A stretch of DNA of 64,000 bases from Chlorobiaceae bacterium (lineage in GTDB: Bacteria > Bacteroidota > Ignavibacteria > UBA10030 > SZUA-254). Shown here in pieces: positions 1 to 10,400 of this stretch (positions within the stretch are counted from its first letter, which is position 1; each line of letters starts with the position of its first letter). The notes beneath the pieces were generated by a model. It made no database searches, was not told the origin of the DNA, and worked only from the letters and a program-made list of their open reading frames with translations. A program made the translations under genes and the position numbers. Location: positions 169,396 through 233,395 of the forward strand of contig PNNN01000011.1 in the NCBI GenBank assembly GCA_013824245.1. Direction: 5' to 3'.

Positions 1-1
1 C

Positions 2-592
2 GAACTTGGAAATATCAATGGTTATGAAGTCCGAGGTAAGGTTGCGACTACAAACGGGATACCGATTGAAAGTGTGCAGGTGAGTTTATACTACTATTAC
101 GAATATATCAGTGATAAGCAACTTGATACGGTGGAGATTATAATAACAGACACGATGCAAGTTCTTGATATCACGGTTTTATCAAATAAATTAAAAGAAG
201 TGCGAAAAATATTTTCCGGAAGATGGAAAACACTCGGTCCTGTTCAGCATATTTACTGGAATGGGCGCGACGATAACAATAATCCTGTACCGAGCGGCTT
301 ATATTATATGGTCTTCACTCTCGATAGTGTGGTTGTAAAACAAAACAACATGATTATTGAGGGGCATGGTACAACTGTTACAGATTATTACGGCAGGTTC
401 ATATTGCCCAATGAAAATCTTCCTGTTGGCGCTGTATTTGATGCGTATAGTGATGATGGAAATTTTTACGGGGTTTTAAAAGTTGAACCCAAAATTGCAC
501 TCATTTTGAACAAACGGCAAAGCGTTGCCACATATGAATCTATTCAACTCATGAAAAATACAATCACATCGCTCGTTCTGACTTTAGAATAA
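2..592 (+). CDS. Partial surface protein with FlgD-like and carboxypeptidase-regulatory-like segments
   Basis: The frame is open from the window edge, so the N-terminus is missing. The GTG at 74 is probably internal, because the codons before it (reading GYEVRGKVATTNG) continue sensible protein. That segment and a later one (VTDYYGRFILP) look like the beta-sandwich of carboxypeptidase-regulatory-like domains. Between them lies a FlgD-Ig-like motif (YWNGRDDNNNPVPSGLYY), a fold common in secreted proteins of this phylum. No catalytic residues are visible. The stop is 6 bases before the next gene, which suggests one operon. It is probably an exported cell-surface or adhesin-like protein. The family is inferred from motifs only and the function is unknown. 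Confidence 0.6.
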   Translation, partial: ELGNINGYEVRGKVATTNGIPIESVQVSLYYYYEYISDKQLDTVEIIITDTMQVLDITVLSNKLKEVRKIFSGRWKTLGPVQHIYWNGRDDNNNPVPSGLYYMVFTLDSVVVKQNNMIIEGHGTTVTDYYGRFILPNENLPVGAVFDAYSDDGNFYGVLKVEPKIALILNKRQSVATYESIQLMKNTITSLVLTLE

Positions 593-598
593 TCCCCT

Positions 599-3500
599 AT
601 GAAATATTATATACTCTTCACATCTATTTTTATTATTCATTTAACTCTTTCCGCTCAAGAAGACTTCTATCATCCCGAGCTTGAATGGCGGACAATTCAA
701 ACGGAACATTTTAATATTCATTACCATCCGGGTGTTGAACGAACCGCGCGCGTTGTTGCAAAAATTGCTGAAGATATTTATGGACCCATTACATCCTTCT
801 ATCAATACGAACCCGACGGTAAAATAAGTTTTATAATGAAGGATTACGATGATTTTTCGAACGGAGCGACATATTTTTTCGATAACAAGATTGAAATATG
901 GGCATCGGCGCTCGATTTTGATCTTCGTGGTTCACATAATTGGCTTCGGAACGTTATCACGCACGAATTCACCCACATGATTCAAATTCAAGCTTCTATA
1001 AAATTCGGACGAAAAGTTCCAGCTTTTTATCTACAATGGCTTCAGTATGAGTCTGAAAGACGAACAGACGTTTTATATGGTTATCCGAATGGTATCGTTT
1101 CTTATCCAGTATCCGGCTTCGTTATGCCGGCTTGGTTTGCAGAAGGTGTAGCACAATACAATCGACGAGAATTTGCCTACGATTGGTGGGATTCGCATCG
1201 CGATATGATTCTTCGAATGTACATACTTGATGGCAACATGTTGTCGTGGAATCAAATGTCAACGTTTGGTAAAACAAGTCTTGGAAATGAATCGGCATAC
1301 AATTCCGGATTCGCGCTTGTTGGTTACATTGCAGATCATTATGGGGAAGATAAGCTGCGGGAGATTACTTACAATCTTCGTTCACTCACAACTTTTACAA
1401 TCGATGGAGCAATAGAAAAAGCAATTGGTAAAAGCGGTAAAGAATTGTACAGCGAGTGGATTGATTATCTTCGAAATGATTATAACAATAGAATATCTGC
1501 CCTGAAAGGAAATCTTGTAACCGGAGAAATGATCGGAAGCGTTGGGTTCGGAAATTTCTATCCCCATTTTTCACCTGATGGAAAGTCGATTGCTTACATC
1601 AGTAATAAGGAATCGGATTATTTCGGAACGTCATCCTTATACTTGTACGATATCATTTCAAAAAAAGAAAAGCTTCTGCATGCGGGTGTAAGGTCTAATT
1701 TTTCATGGAGTCCGGACGGAAAAAAAATCTATTATTCAAAACTCACGCGCGATAATCCACATTGGTCGAATATCTTCGATATTTTTTGCTATAATATCGA
1801 AAATGAAGAAAACAACCGGATTACCAAAGGATTACGCGCAGATGCGCCTTCGGTTTCTCCTGACGGAAATAAAATCAGTTATGTCTCAGGTGCGGATGGA
1901 ACCCTTAATATTTTCACTATGGATTTAGATGGGAAGAACATCAAACAACTCACATTTTTTAAAAATGGTGAGCAGGTTTTTAATCCATCCTGGTCACCGA
2001 ACGGTTCTAAAATTCTTTTCGATTACTCCATAAAAGATGGCAGAGATTTGGCTTTAATTCCGGCAACGGGTGGCGAAATGGAATTCGTGCTCTCAACGCC
2101 CGATGATGAACGGAACGGCGTCTTTACCGCGGATGGGAAAAGTATTTTATTCTCGTCCGATAAAACCGGCATTTTCAATATTTATGAATACGATATTGAA
2201 AGTAAACGAATAGTGCAAAAATCAAATGTATTGGGCGGAGCGTTCATGCCGAATACATCAGTGGATGGACAAATGACATTCGCGTCTTACACTTCCACAG
2301 GATATAAAATATCATACATGGAAACGGTGCAATGTATGGATAACACACCATCATACATTCGCTCGCAATCATTTCAATCGAACACCGCCGACACCTCTTT
2401 AAGCGGCTCATTCGATTGGAAATCACTCCGGTTTTATGATGATACACAATTGCCCGAATTTAAAGAAGGATCGTATAAGGCATCATCGTCAGGGTTGGCG
2501 TTTATTCCATTTATTCGTGTCGATAATTATAATCCTAAAAATAAGGGGATTGACATGCTCAAGTTGGGATTGTATATGTACTCGTACGATGTACTTGACC
2601 GATATGGTTTTTTTGCCGGTGGCGCAATAAACAAAAAAGGTGAACGCGATCTGTTCCTGACATTCGATTATCGCGGAAAAGTGCCCGGGCTTTTTCAACT
2701 TGGTGTAGAGCCGACGGTGGCATTCGAAGTGTACAATATAACACGAAAAACAGATATTTCTTTCACGCTTGGTCTTGATTCAATACCACCTGTGGGGATT
2801 ACATATAACCTATTTGAATTTGATTTAGTGCTCAGACATAAATTATTTATTGAGAATTTGGATCTTGAACTTCGATATGCTCATAGCAGGTATAGCACTT
2901 CAATCGGATCGTTTACTCTCCCTGCAATTGGCGCGCTCGTTTCTGCCTTCAGCGATTTATATCTGATCGGAAATAATATTTCTGCCAACTTTGAATTTCG
3001 AGCATTAAAACCATCACGAACAACGGATATAAATCCGATCGGCAGGAAAATTCGGATGAAGTATGAATTCGAGACAAATAAATTTAATCCGACCGGCGAA
3101 TACGATTACAAAGATGGCGCTCTAATTGCCAGATATCAGCGCGTAAAATTCCATCGACTTGATACGCGCTGGACTGAATATGTGAAACTTCCCGGATGGA
3201 AGCATACGCTTTCGGCTCAATTACGCGGCGGCACTATCTTCGGTCCTCCACAAGATAATTTCTTCAATTATTACATCGGGGGCTTGGCGGGTATGAAAGG
3301 ATATACATTCTATTCAATGGGCGGGAACGAGTACGCTATGGCAAACGCGACTTATAGATTTCCGATTTTACAAGATATTGACACACGAATTTTACATATG
3401 ATATTCAATCAACTTTACGGTGCGGTTTACGGTGATATCGGAAATGCCTGGACGGGTGGGGGAATAGCAGGAAAGAAATTTAAACGCGATGCCGGTCTTG

Positions 3501-3673
3501 AATTACGGCTCGAAGCATTTTCTTATTATGCTTTCCCAACAAGAATATTTTTAAACGCGACTTACGGTTTCGACAGGTTCGATTATCAGATGGAATCGAG
3601 CAAGAAAATTGTAACCTACGGCAAAGAGTGGAATTTCCACTTTGGCGTACTTTTCGGATTCGACTTCGATTAA
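599..3673 (+). CDS. Secreted HExxH peptidase-like / TolB-type beta-propeller / outer-membrane barrel protein
   Basis: A protein of 1024 residues with an N-terminal signal peptide (about residues 1-19, ending LSAQ). Residues about 30-290 resemble the MA-clan 'peptidase MA-like' domain. HEFTH near residue 123 is an HExxH zinc motif, and WFAEGVAQY about 55 residues later supplies the downstream Glu of gluzincins. Residues about 310-560 hold at least five PD40/TolB-type propeller repeats of the form FSPDGKSIAYIS or WSPDGKKIYYS. The last ~400 residues alternate aromatic and polar residues like a beta-barrel and end FGFDFD. The protein would sit in the outer membrane with propeller and protease domains on one side. 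Substrate unknown. It lies 6 bases after the previous gene and 15 before the next. Propeller and zinc motif are clear; the barrel is inferred. Confidence 0.75.
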   Translation: MKYYILFTSIFIIHLTLSAQEDFYHPELEWRTIQTEHFNIHYHPGVERTARVVAKIAEDIYGPITSFYQYEPDGKISFIMKDYDDFSNGATYFFDNKIEIWASALDFDLRGSHNWLRNVITHEFTHMIQIQASIKFGRKVPAFYLQWLQYESERRTDVLYGYPNGIVSYPVSGFVMPAWFAEGVAQYNRREFAYDWWDSHRDMILRMYILDGNMLSWNQMSTFGKTSLGNESAYNSGFALVGYIADHYGEDKLREITYNLRSLTTFTIDGAIEKAIGKSGKELYSEWIDYLRNDYNNRISALKGNLVTGEMIGSVGFGNFYPHFSPDGKSIAYISNKESDYFGTSSLYLYDIISKKEKLLHAGVRSNFSWSPDGKKIYYSKLTRDNPHWSNIFDIFCYNIENEENNRITKGLRADAPSVSPDGNKISYVSGADGTLNIFTMDLDGKNIKQLTFFKNGEQVFNPSWSPNGSKILFDYSIKDGRDLALIPATGGEMEFVLSTPDDERNGVFTADGKSILFSSDKTGIFNIYEYDIESKRIVQKSNVLGGAFMPNTSVDGQMTFASYTSTGYKISYMETVQCMDNTPSYIRSQSFQSNTADTSLSGSFDWKSLRFYDDTQLPEFKEGSYKASSSGLAFIPFIRVDNYNPKNKGIDMLKLGLYMYSYDVLDRYGFFAGGAINKKGERDLFLTFDYRGKVPGLFQLGVEPTVAFEVYNITRKTDISFTLGLDSIPPVGITYNLFEFDLVLRHKLFIENLDLELRYAHSRYSTSIGSFTLPAIGALVSAFSDLYLIGNNISANFEFRALKPSRTTDINPIGRKIRMKYEFETNKFNPTGEYDYKDGALIARYQRVKFHRLDTRWTEYVKLPGWKHTLSAQLRGGTIFGPPQDNFFNYYIGGLAGMKGYTFYSMGGNEYAMANATYRFPILQDIDTRILHMIFNQLYGAVYGDIGNAWTGGGIAGKKFKRDAGLELRLEAFSYYAFPTRIFLNATYGFDRFDYQMESSKKIVTYGKEWNFHFGVLFGFDFD

Positions 3674-3688
3674 AGAAAGGAATTTTAA

Positions 3689-4582
3689 ATGACGCGAACC
3701 ATCGCTTGCATAATATTCAACATCATTCTTATATCATCTGCTGTCGCACAACAGAATGATTCATTATATGTAACCGGAAACAGACAAGTTGATTTTTTTG
3801 GAAAGCCCGGCAAGTTATTGACCGGCTATCAGAATGAAGTTCCTTTGTTACAAGGGACTTCTTCAAATAATTCCGAGAAATCACCATGGCTTGCCGCGGC
3901 TATGTCGCTTCTTGTACCCGGCGCCGGTGAGATATATGCAGAAAGTTACACCAAGGGGGGAATATTCCTGGGTGTCGAAATTGCGTCATGGATCGTTGCA
4001 GGTGTTTACAACAGCAAGGGAAACAAGCAAACCGAATGGTTTAAAAATTATGCAAACGAACATTACAGCCCGGTACGGTATGCTGATTGGGTTTTGCGAA
4101 ACTACGGATCACTGATCCCGGGTATAGATACAACACTTTACTATCGCCCACCAACATCTTCCGAAAAACCTCCGTTCGATTGTTTGAGTTGGATAGAATT
4201 GAATAGATTAGAAGGAGAGGTTTCCACCTTCACACATCGATTGCCGTTATACGGCGAACAACAATATTTTGAATTGATTGGTAAGTATAAACAATTTAGC
4301 AAGGGATGGGATACGGAAGATCCTTACGAAACCGATCACCTCACTCCGAGCGATCAGTTTTATTACTATGGTGTGGAATTCAATAAAGCCGATAAGTATT
4401 ACAAAATTTCTGATATGTTTATATCGGTAATAATTGTCAATCATATTGTAAGCGCATTCGATGCTTACCTCACGGCATCGCGTTATAATAACGCCTTACA
4501 TGCCGATGTGCAGTTAAAAATGCAGCCGACAATTTATGGGATGATTCCAACAGCAGAGGCACATATAACTTATACTTTTTAA
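3689..4582 (+). CDS. Exported protein of unknown function with a glycine-rich membrane hairpin (DUF5683-like)
   Basis: 297 residues with a signal peptide (MTRTIACIIFNIILISSAVAQQ). A hydrophobic stretch at about 67-105 (LLVPGAGEIYAESYTKGG, then FLGVEIASWIVAGVY) resembles the paired membrane helices of the DUF5683-type family in Bacteroidota. A second hydrophobic patch near 245 (MFISVIIVNHIVSAFDAY) supports an envelope location. It is 15 bases downstream of the protease/propeller gene, preceded by a good ribosome site (AAAGGAA), so the two are probably co-transcribed. The function is not known, and the family label rests on remembered sequence character only. Confidence 0.6.
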   Translation: MTRTIACIIFNIILISSAVAQQNDSLYVTGNRQVDFFGKPGKLLTGYQNEVPLLQGTSSNNSEKSPWLAAAMSLLVPGAGEIYAESYTKGGIFLGVEIASWIVAGVYNSKGNKQTEWFKNYANEHYSPVRYADWVLRNYGSLIPGIDTTLYYRPPTSSEKPPFDCLSWIELNRLEGEVSTFTHRLPLYGEQQYFELIGKYKQFSKGWDTEDPYETDHLTPSDQFYYYGVEFNKADKYYKISDMFISVIIVNHIVSAFDAYLTASRYNNALHADVQLKMQPTIYGMIPTAEAHITYTF

Positions 4583-4624
4583 ATTCAGAACCGTTTCGGT
4601 TAACTTAATGTGGGTTAATCGAAA

Positions 4625-5710
4625 TTACTTGGGTACTTTGAAAAGCACAAATAATCCGGCGAGGAAGAAAACCATATTAGCAAGCCATGCCGTTAGTAAA
4701 GGATGCAAGTCGCCGTTGTATCCAAATGCCTGACTGACCTGAAGGAATATCATATACAAGAATGAAATCCCGATTGCAATTCCGAACTCCACGCCAAGTC
4801 CACTTCTGCGTTTGATGGAAGAGAATGGAATTCCGAAAAGAACAACAATCACGCTTGCAAAAGGGAAAGCGATTTTACCGTAATAATCAACCATCCATCG
4901 CGAAACATCGTGACCGGCACGCTGTTGATTTGTTATGAAATGTTTAAGATCGGGGTAATTCATTTCTTCCGGCTTCTCTTGTTTTTTCTTAATATCATCG
5001 GGAGTGAAATTTAGTAGACCGATATCAAAAATTTTAAATTGAAAAAGATTTTCAGAGGTGTTGTAGAATTTACGCTCCGAACCGTTAACGAGATGCCATT
5101 TTTTTGTGCTGTCGTTCCAGTACATCTCATCTGCATCGTACCGTACCCGCAACATAGTTTGATCTACCGGATCGAAATCCTGAATGCTGACTCGCATTGC
5201 CACGTTCCGGGTATCATCAAACATCCCGATGGATAAAATCCTGTCTTTTGAATCTTGAATATATATATTGCTTTTTGAAACAAAGCGTATATCTTTTTGA
5301 AAATATCTTCTGCCCAATTCAACCTTTTTCTTGTTTGCGTAAGGAACAATCCATCCGTTAAAATAAATCGAAACACCGCTTATTAATATCGCAAAAACCA
5401 GCATAGGCGCCATGAATCGGAAGAGAGAAACCCCTCCGGATTTCAGAGCAGTGAGTTCATTATAAGTCGACATCCGACCAGTTGTGAACAGCGAGCTGAG
5501 TAATGTGGCAACAGGTGTCATCAGTTTAATGATCTCGGGGATAAAAAATAAATAATATTGTATCACCATCCAGACAGAGGCATTAGCGTCTATGAAATCG
5601 TCGAGGTTATCCATTAAATTAACCGCAACGAAGATGATCGTAATTGCTAAAAGTGAAAATGCCCAGGTAACAATAAATTGGCGAAGGACGTATCGATCCA
5701 GTTTTGTCAT
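4625..5710 (-). CDS. lptG: LptF/LptG-family permease, second gene of pair (LptG-like)
   Basis: 361 residues with six predicted membrane segments: three near the N-terminus (about 10-120) and three at the C-terminus (about 275-358). A periplasmic beta-jellyroll-like region of about 140 residues lies between them, as in YjgP/YjgQ permeases. These proteins partner LptB in the ABC transporter that moves lipopolysaccharide from the inner membrane to the Lpt bridge. Motifs such as TYNELTALKSGGVSLFR near the first coupling helix fit the family. The start ATG overlaps the stop of the upstream paralogue by four bases (ATGA), so translation is coupled. The assignment to LptG rather than LptF follows gene order and is less certain than the family. 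Confidence 0.85.
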   Translation of the reverse strand: MTKLDRYVLRQFIVTWAFSLLAITIIFVAVNLMDNLDDFIDANASVWMVIQYYLFFIPEIIKLMTPVATLLSSLFTTGRMSTYNELTALKSGGVSLFRFMAPMLVFAILISGVSIYFNGWIVPYANKKKVELGRRYFQKDIRFVSKSNIYIQDSKDRILSIGMFDDTRNVAMRVSIQDFDPVDQTMLRVRYDADEMYWNDSTKKWHLVNGSERKFYNTSENLFQFKIFDIGLLNFTPDDIKKKQEKPEEMNYPDLKHFITNQQRAGHDVSRWMVDYYGKIAFPFASVIVVLFGIPFSSIKRRSGLGVEFGIAIGISFLYMIFLQVSQAFGYNGDLHPLLTAWLANMVFFLAGLFVLFKVPK

Positions 5711-7098
5711 GTTCGCTCGAAATGTTCCGATTCGTCTATTTGCGGGGAGCGTAAGAATTTAGGAGAAAATTTTCGCATTGCCGACCAATTAATTGCCGGT
5801 GTCTCACGCCCGATGCGGATAGTGAGATAAAAGCCAAGTATGAATAGAACGATGTTTGCCATCCACATTCCTAACCATGGACTGATCAGGTTGCGGTCTG
5901 CTAATTTTTCGCCGCCGATAAGCGCCGCCCAGTATATCACAAAAAATCCTAAACTGAATGTAGCCGCAACACCGAATGTGCCTTTACGAGCAATTATTCC
6001 AAGCGGTGCTCCTATTAGAACGAACACTATACATGCCGCAGGTAAGGAATATTTTTTATAAATCTCTACAAGAAATTCATCAATTTTCCGGTTGTTATAT
6101 TCTATGAGAGATAACTGATTCGAGATTTGCATTTTAACATTGCGCACTTTGTTGAGAGCGAGCGTAAGAGCACGCTGATATTGTTGATCTGGCGTAGCTG
6201 ATGATAAATATCTGCGTGGATCTATCATTGAAGAAGTTGAATGATCTTCACCAATCATGATCTCGTGTTCGAGATGCAGATTTGCATTAGAAAGACTATC
6301 GACAAGCTTTCTCATTTCATCTGAACTCATCTCGCGATCGCTTCTATCGAACGCTCCCATACTCGATCTTTCAAATTCAAATCCTTCCGCATCCATAATT
6401 ATACGATGTCTGTCAAAGCGCATCCGTTGATAAGGAGATTTATTGCCCGATCCTAATTGATGTATTTCACCTTTGTATAGATCCATTACAAGTTTTCTGT
6501 AATCCGGTGTGAACGATACTTTACCTTTCTCGGCTGTGACAACCACGTTTGTTGACGGATCGGTATAGTCGTAAATGGTGATGCCTTCAAGGTTGTTCGA
6601 TTGTTCGAATGTTTTTCGGGCAAGAATACTATATCCCGGTACATCCTGAGAAAATAATCCCGATTGGATCGTGAGCGTTGGTTTTGTTCGGCGGATATCG
6701 ATCATCAATATTTTAAATCGATGATTGGCTTCGGGAAGAATTTTATTGTTGAATTCTATTAGAAGTATCGTTAGTAACAAAGAGGCGATGAGTGCCGGCG
6801 CTATCATTCTGTACAAACTCATTCCGCTTGCCTTCATGGCTGTAATTTCATTCTGGGATGATAATTTCCCGAACGCCATCAAAGTTGCAACCAGCACTGC
6901 CATTGGAACGGCAAGAACAACCATCCACGATAAACTTAGCATCAGCAATTCTCCGATTACAACCGGACTTAATCCTTTGCCGACCAATTGTTCAATTGCA
7001 CGCATCAGGAATTGAAGCAAAAAGATAAACATCAAAGTTAAGAAAGCAAAAACAAACGGACCGAGATGCGATTTCAATATATGCAAGTAGAGTTTCAT
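5707..7098 (-). CDS. lptF: LptF/LptG-family permease, first gene of pair (LptF-like)
   Basis: About 463 residues from the ATG at 7098 (MKLYLHILKSHLGPFVF). The frame extends to a TTG at 7140, but the membrane helix begins right after the 7098 start, so the shorter form is preferred. It has the family architecture of three N-terminal helices, a periplasmic domain and three C-terminal helices, with the coupling motif SSQNEITAMKASGMSLYR near residue 75. The periplasmic part is about 100 residues longer than in its neighbour and includes a charged, probably helical insertion (about residues 255-345). It should form the LptFG heterodimer for LPS export with the overlapping downstream gene. No lptB is visible in the window. 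Confidence 0.85.
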   Translation of the reverse strand: MKLYLHILKSHLGPFVFAFLTLMFIFLLQFLMRAIEQLVGKGLSPVVIGELLMLSLSWMVVLAVPMAVLVATLMAFGKLSSQNEITAMKASGMSLYRMIAPALIASLLLTILLIEFNNKILPEANHRFKILMIDIRRTKPTLTIQSGLFSQDVPGYSILARKTFEQSNNLEGITIYDYTDPSTNVVVTAEKGKVSFTPDYRKLVMDLYKGEIHQLGSGNKSPYQRMRFDRHRIIMDAEGFEFERSSMGAFDRSDREMSSDEMRKLVDSLSNANLHLEHEIMIGEDHSTSSMIDPRRYLSSATPDQQYQRALTLALNKVRNVKMQISNQLSLIEYNNRKIDEFLVEIYKKYSLPAACIVFVLIGAPLGIIARKGTFGVAATFSLGFFVIYWAALIGGEKLADRNLISPWLGMWMANIVLFILGFYLTIRIGRETPAINWSAMRKFSPKFLRSPQIDESEHFERT

Positions 7099-7490
7099 AT
7101 TATTGTTTCTTAATATAGTGGCTGGCATTAGATTTTCCAAAGAGGAGATTTATTGATGTTTTTCGATTATCGCTAATTAGGAGAGTACTGCTATTAATTG
7201 ATTAACATTCTCCCAAAATTGGTCTAAATAGATATATCTCATTAAAATCGAGCAATATTATTTATTCTGGGCATTTTTTAAATTTTCCTTGCAATTAAGG
7301 CGACTTTTTCCTACATTTTCTATGTAATTATTTATCATTATTCGATTTAAACGCTTACAAAAGCGAAAGGAGTCGTTGGTATCGGTTCTTGGTAACAGGT
7401 TAATAGTAAGATAGGTGTTGTTTAAGTTATTAATATCTTTGGTAACAACATCTGCTAAACGTAGAAACATAACAGGATCGAATTCACAAC
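7099..7490. other. Divergent intergenic region between lptF and sprA
   Basis: A 392-base AT-rich gap between divergently transcribed genes, so it should hold promoters for both. On the plus strand I see a sigma70-like pair (7289-7317) and, nearer sprA, TATCTTTG at 7434-7441, which matches the Bacteroidota -7 consensus TAnnTTTG without a clear -33 partner. GGTAACA occurs twice (near 7391 and 7440). I did not recognise a specific operator or an RNA. Confidence 0.4.
7289..7317 (+). promoter_or_regulatory. Candidate sigma70-like promoter for sprA
   Basis: TTGCAA (7289-7294), a 17-base spacer and TACATT (7312-7317). The same TTGCAA-N17 arrangement with TATATT occurs at 63347-63375 before another gene, which supports the pattern. 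Use would give a leader of about 165 bases before the GTG start of sprA. The alternative is the TAnnTTTG match at 7434-7441. Confidence 0.3.
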
Positions 7491-10400
7491 GTGGCTCTTT
7501 TAAGCAAACAATCACGCCGTCAACTATTGTATTCCCCGCGCATAATTTATCGTGCTTGGTTTATTATATTTGTTTCGCTGCAATCTTTTTTCATTGCTTA
7601 TTCACAGGTTCCACCCCCTTCTGCTTTACCTCAAGATTCGTCCGTAATTTTAGATACAACAAAACAAACGTTGGTTTCCGATACTCTCCAAGAAAAACGG
7701 GAGCCGCGTCCAAAAATTCAAATATCGGATTCTTTACGGAGAATACAAGAATGGATGAAAGCGATGGAGGATACCGCCACAGCATTCAAAGATACATTGT
7801 GGAAAGAAGAAGATGCTGAAGCATGGAAAGAATTTAAAGATTCAACCGCGCGTGTAGCACAATGGGTGCATCAAAGGCATGACGTGCCGATGGTTCAATT
7901 TTTTCCCAATCCAAAATATTCGTTGTATCTCGATACGAAATCACCCGCTTACAAGCGCGAATTCCAGATTGATTCATCGGGCGAAATTGTTACGATTAAA
8001 GAAACGGTAAACGGATTAGATGTAAAAGTCCCTCTAACTATGCGGCTCTCAGAGTACATTAGCCAGCGGATCGAATATGAAAAACAAAACAGTTGGCGCT
8101 CGCTTGCCGGACAATATACATTGAAGCAGGGGAAGGATGATCTTTCCGGAATTCTAAGCTCGCTGACAAATATTTCAATTCCTGTTCCTGCAAATCCGCT
8201 CACGAACATTTTTGGCGGAAATGAAATTAATCTGCGTATCGGCGGAAGTGTTGACATCAGGGGCGCATTCCGTAATACTAAATCAGATCAAACTACGATT
8301 TCAACTTTTGACCGCTCGCGCAACGAGCCGGACTTCAATCAAACTGTACAAATAAATGTCGGCGGAACTATCGGAAAGAAACTGAACATACTTGCCGATT
8401 GGAACACACAGCGTACATTCGAATATGAAAACCAGTTAAAAATTAAGTATACAGGTTTTGAGGATGAAATAATTCAAAGCATCGAGGCGGGCAATGTTTC
8501 TATGCAAACACCTTCTCTGATGGGTGGAGGACAGGCGTTATTCGGAATTAAAGCAAAATTACAGGCAGGTCCGTTAACGCTTACAACTCTTCTTTCCCAA
8601 AAGAAAGGGCAAACAAAAGAAATCAGCGTTTCGGGTGGGGCAACATCGACAGAGAATATAATTCGACTGCACGAATACAGCCGACGACATTTCTTCGTCG
8701 ATACTTTGTATCAGAATCTTTTTGAAAACCTTCATAAAGAATTTCCACCCGTTCTAACTACAGAAAATGAACAAAACCGTATCACACTTCTCGATGTTTG
8801 GGTAAGCAGTATCAACAGTGCGGCTCAACGCGATGGATTAGTGAAAAAAGGGTTCGCGTTTATCGATCTACCTCCGCATCTGCGCAGTCAGCGGTACACG
8901 CAAGATGACATAAAAGATTTATCGACAACTCCCGATCGTTATGATCTGGGTAACTTCATCAAACTGACGATCGATAAAGATTATACATTCGATCCTTATA
9001 GCGGATATATTACTATGATATCGAATGTTGATGACGCCTCTCAAGCAATTGCAGTAACGTACTCTACAGCAAGCGGAGTGGAGTTCGGCGGAAATATTGT
9101 TGATGATGATACAACAATGTATATGAAATTAGTTAAACCGAAATCATTATTTAACAATCCTAATTGGGACCCCGCATGGAAACTGTTATTGAAGAATTTC
9201 TATTCGGTTAAAGCTACTAACTTAAAGAAAGAAGGATTTGAATTAACTCTCTGGCGGAATTCTGATGGTGGAGGAGCAGACCAAGATCAGATTGAGGGAA
9301 AGAACTTGTTGCAGGTTTTAGGATTGGATAGATACGATGGAGACAATTCACCCAATCCGGATAATAAATTTGATTTTCTTCAAGGTGTAACAATCGATCC
9401 CAAGCTCGGCGAGGTGATATTTCCGCATCTTAGACCGTTTGATTCTACCATCGTTCAATATTTTCGGCAGTTTGGCCAAGCGGTTCCCGATTCTCTATTA
9501 TTCAGCGACATATACGATACTACTGCAGAGGCAGCTCAAAGGAATTCTGAAAGAAATAAATATGTCATAAAAGTTAGGGCAGTTGGTGATCAGAAAAGCA
9601 GGTATAGTTTAGGGTTCAATATTGTTGAAGGTAGCGTTCAGGTTCTTCTTAACGGTAAAGTGTTAACCCCAAAAGTCGATTACACGGTCGATTATATTAC
9701 AGGTGAGGTTAATATCTTAAATGGCGATGCAATGCTTCCGAACGCGAATGTGCAGGTTAAATTTGAACAAAACGATCTGTTCCAAATAGCGTCGAAAACT
9801 TTAATGGGTGTCCGCGGCGAAATTGCAACTTACCCCGGTACGAATATCGGATTTACAATTTTAAATTTAAATCAACAAACTTTGAGCGACAAAGTTCGTA
9901 TTGGTGAAGAACCAACTAATAACACTATGATAGGTGTGGACGCATCTACCTCCGCAAATCTGCCGTTCCTTACAGATGCACTTGATGCATTGCCGTCTTT
10001 TAGAACAAGAGAAATGTCGACCATCAGATTTGCAGGTGAAGCGGCGTACATGATTCCTGATCCAAATACAAAGAAGAGTACAATATCGGGCGATAACGGT
10101 GCGGCAATAGCATACATAGATGATTTTGAAGGCGCTCGCAGAACGATACCTATGCCCGTAATGTATTCGGCTTGGACAATGGCGAGTTGTCCGGAAAAAG
10201 CTTCGTTTCTAATGGGATTATCGAATGAGGATAAATCGTTTAAACGCGCTCAAGCATCGTGGTATAATCATTTGCCGACAGATGTGTATTCAGAAGATAT
10301 TTGGCCCAACCGTAAAACTCGAGCCGGACAAAATCAGGTTACGGTTTTAAATCTTGATTTCGATCCGCATCATCGAAGCGTTTACAACTATTCACCCAAT

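Noticed and set aside
7258..7515. An 85-codon minus-strand frame in the lptF-sprA gap
   Set aside because: Its composition (Asn, Lys, Leu rich, no motif) fits chance in AT-rich DNA, it overlaps the start of sprA, and no ribosome site supports it.
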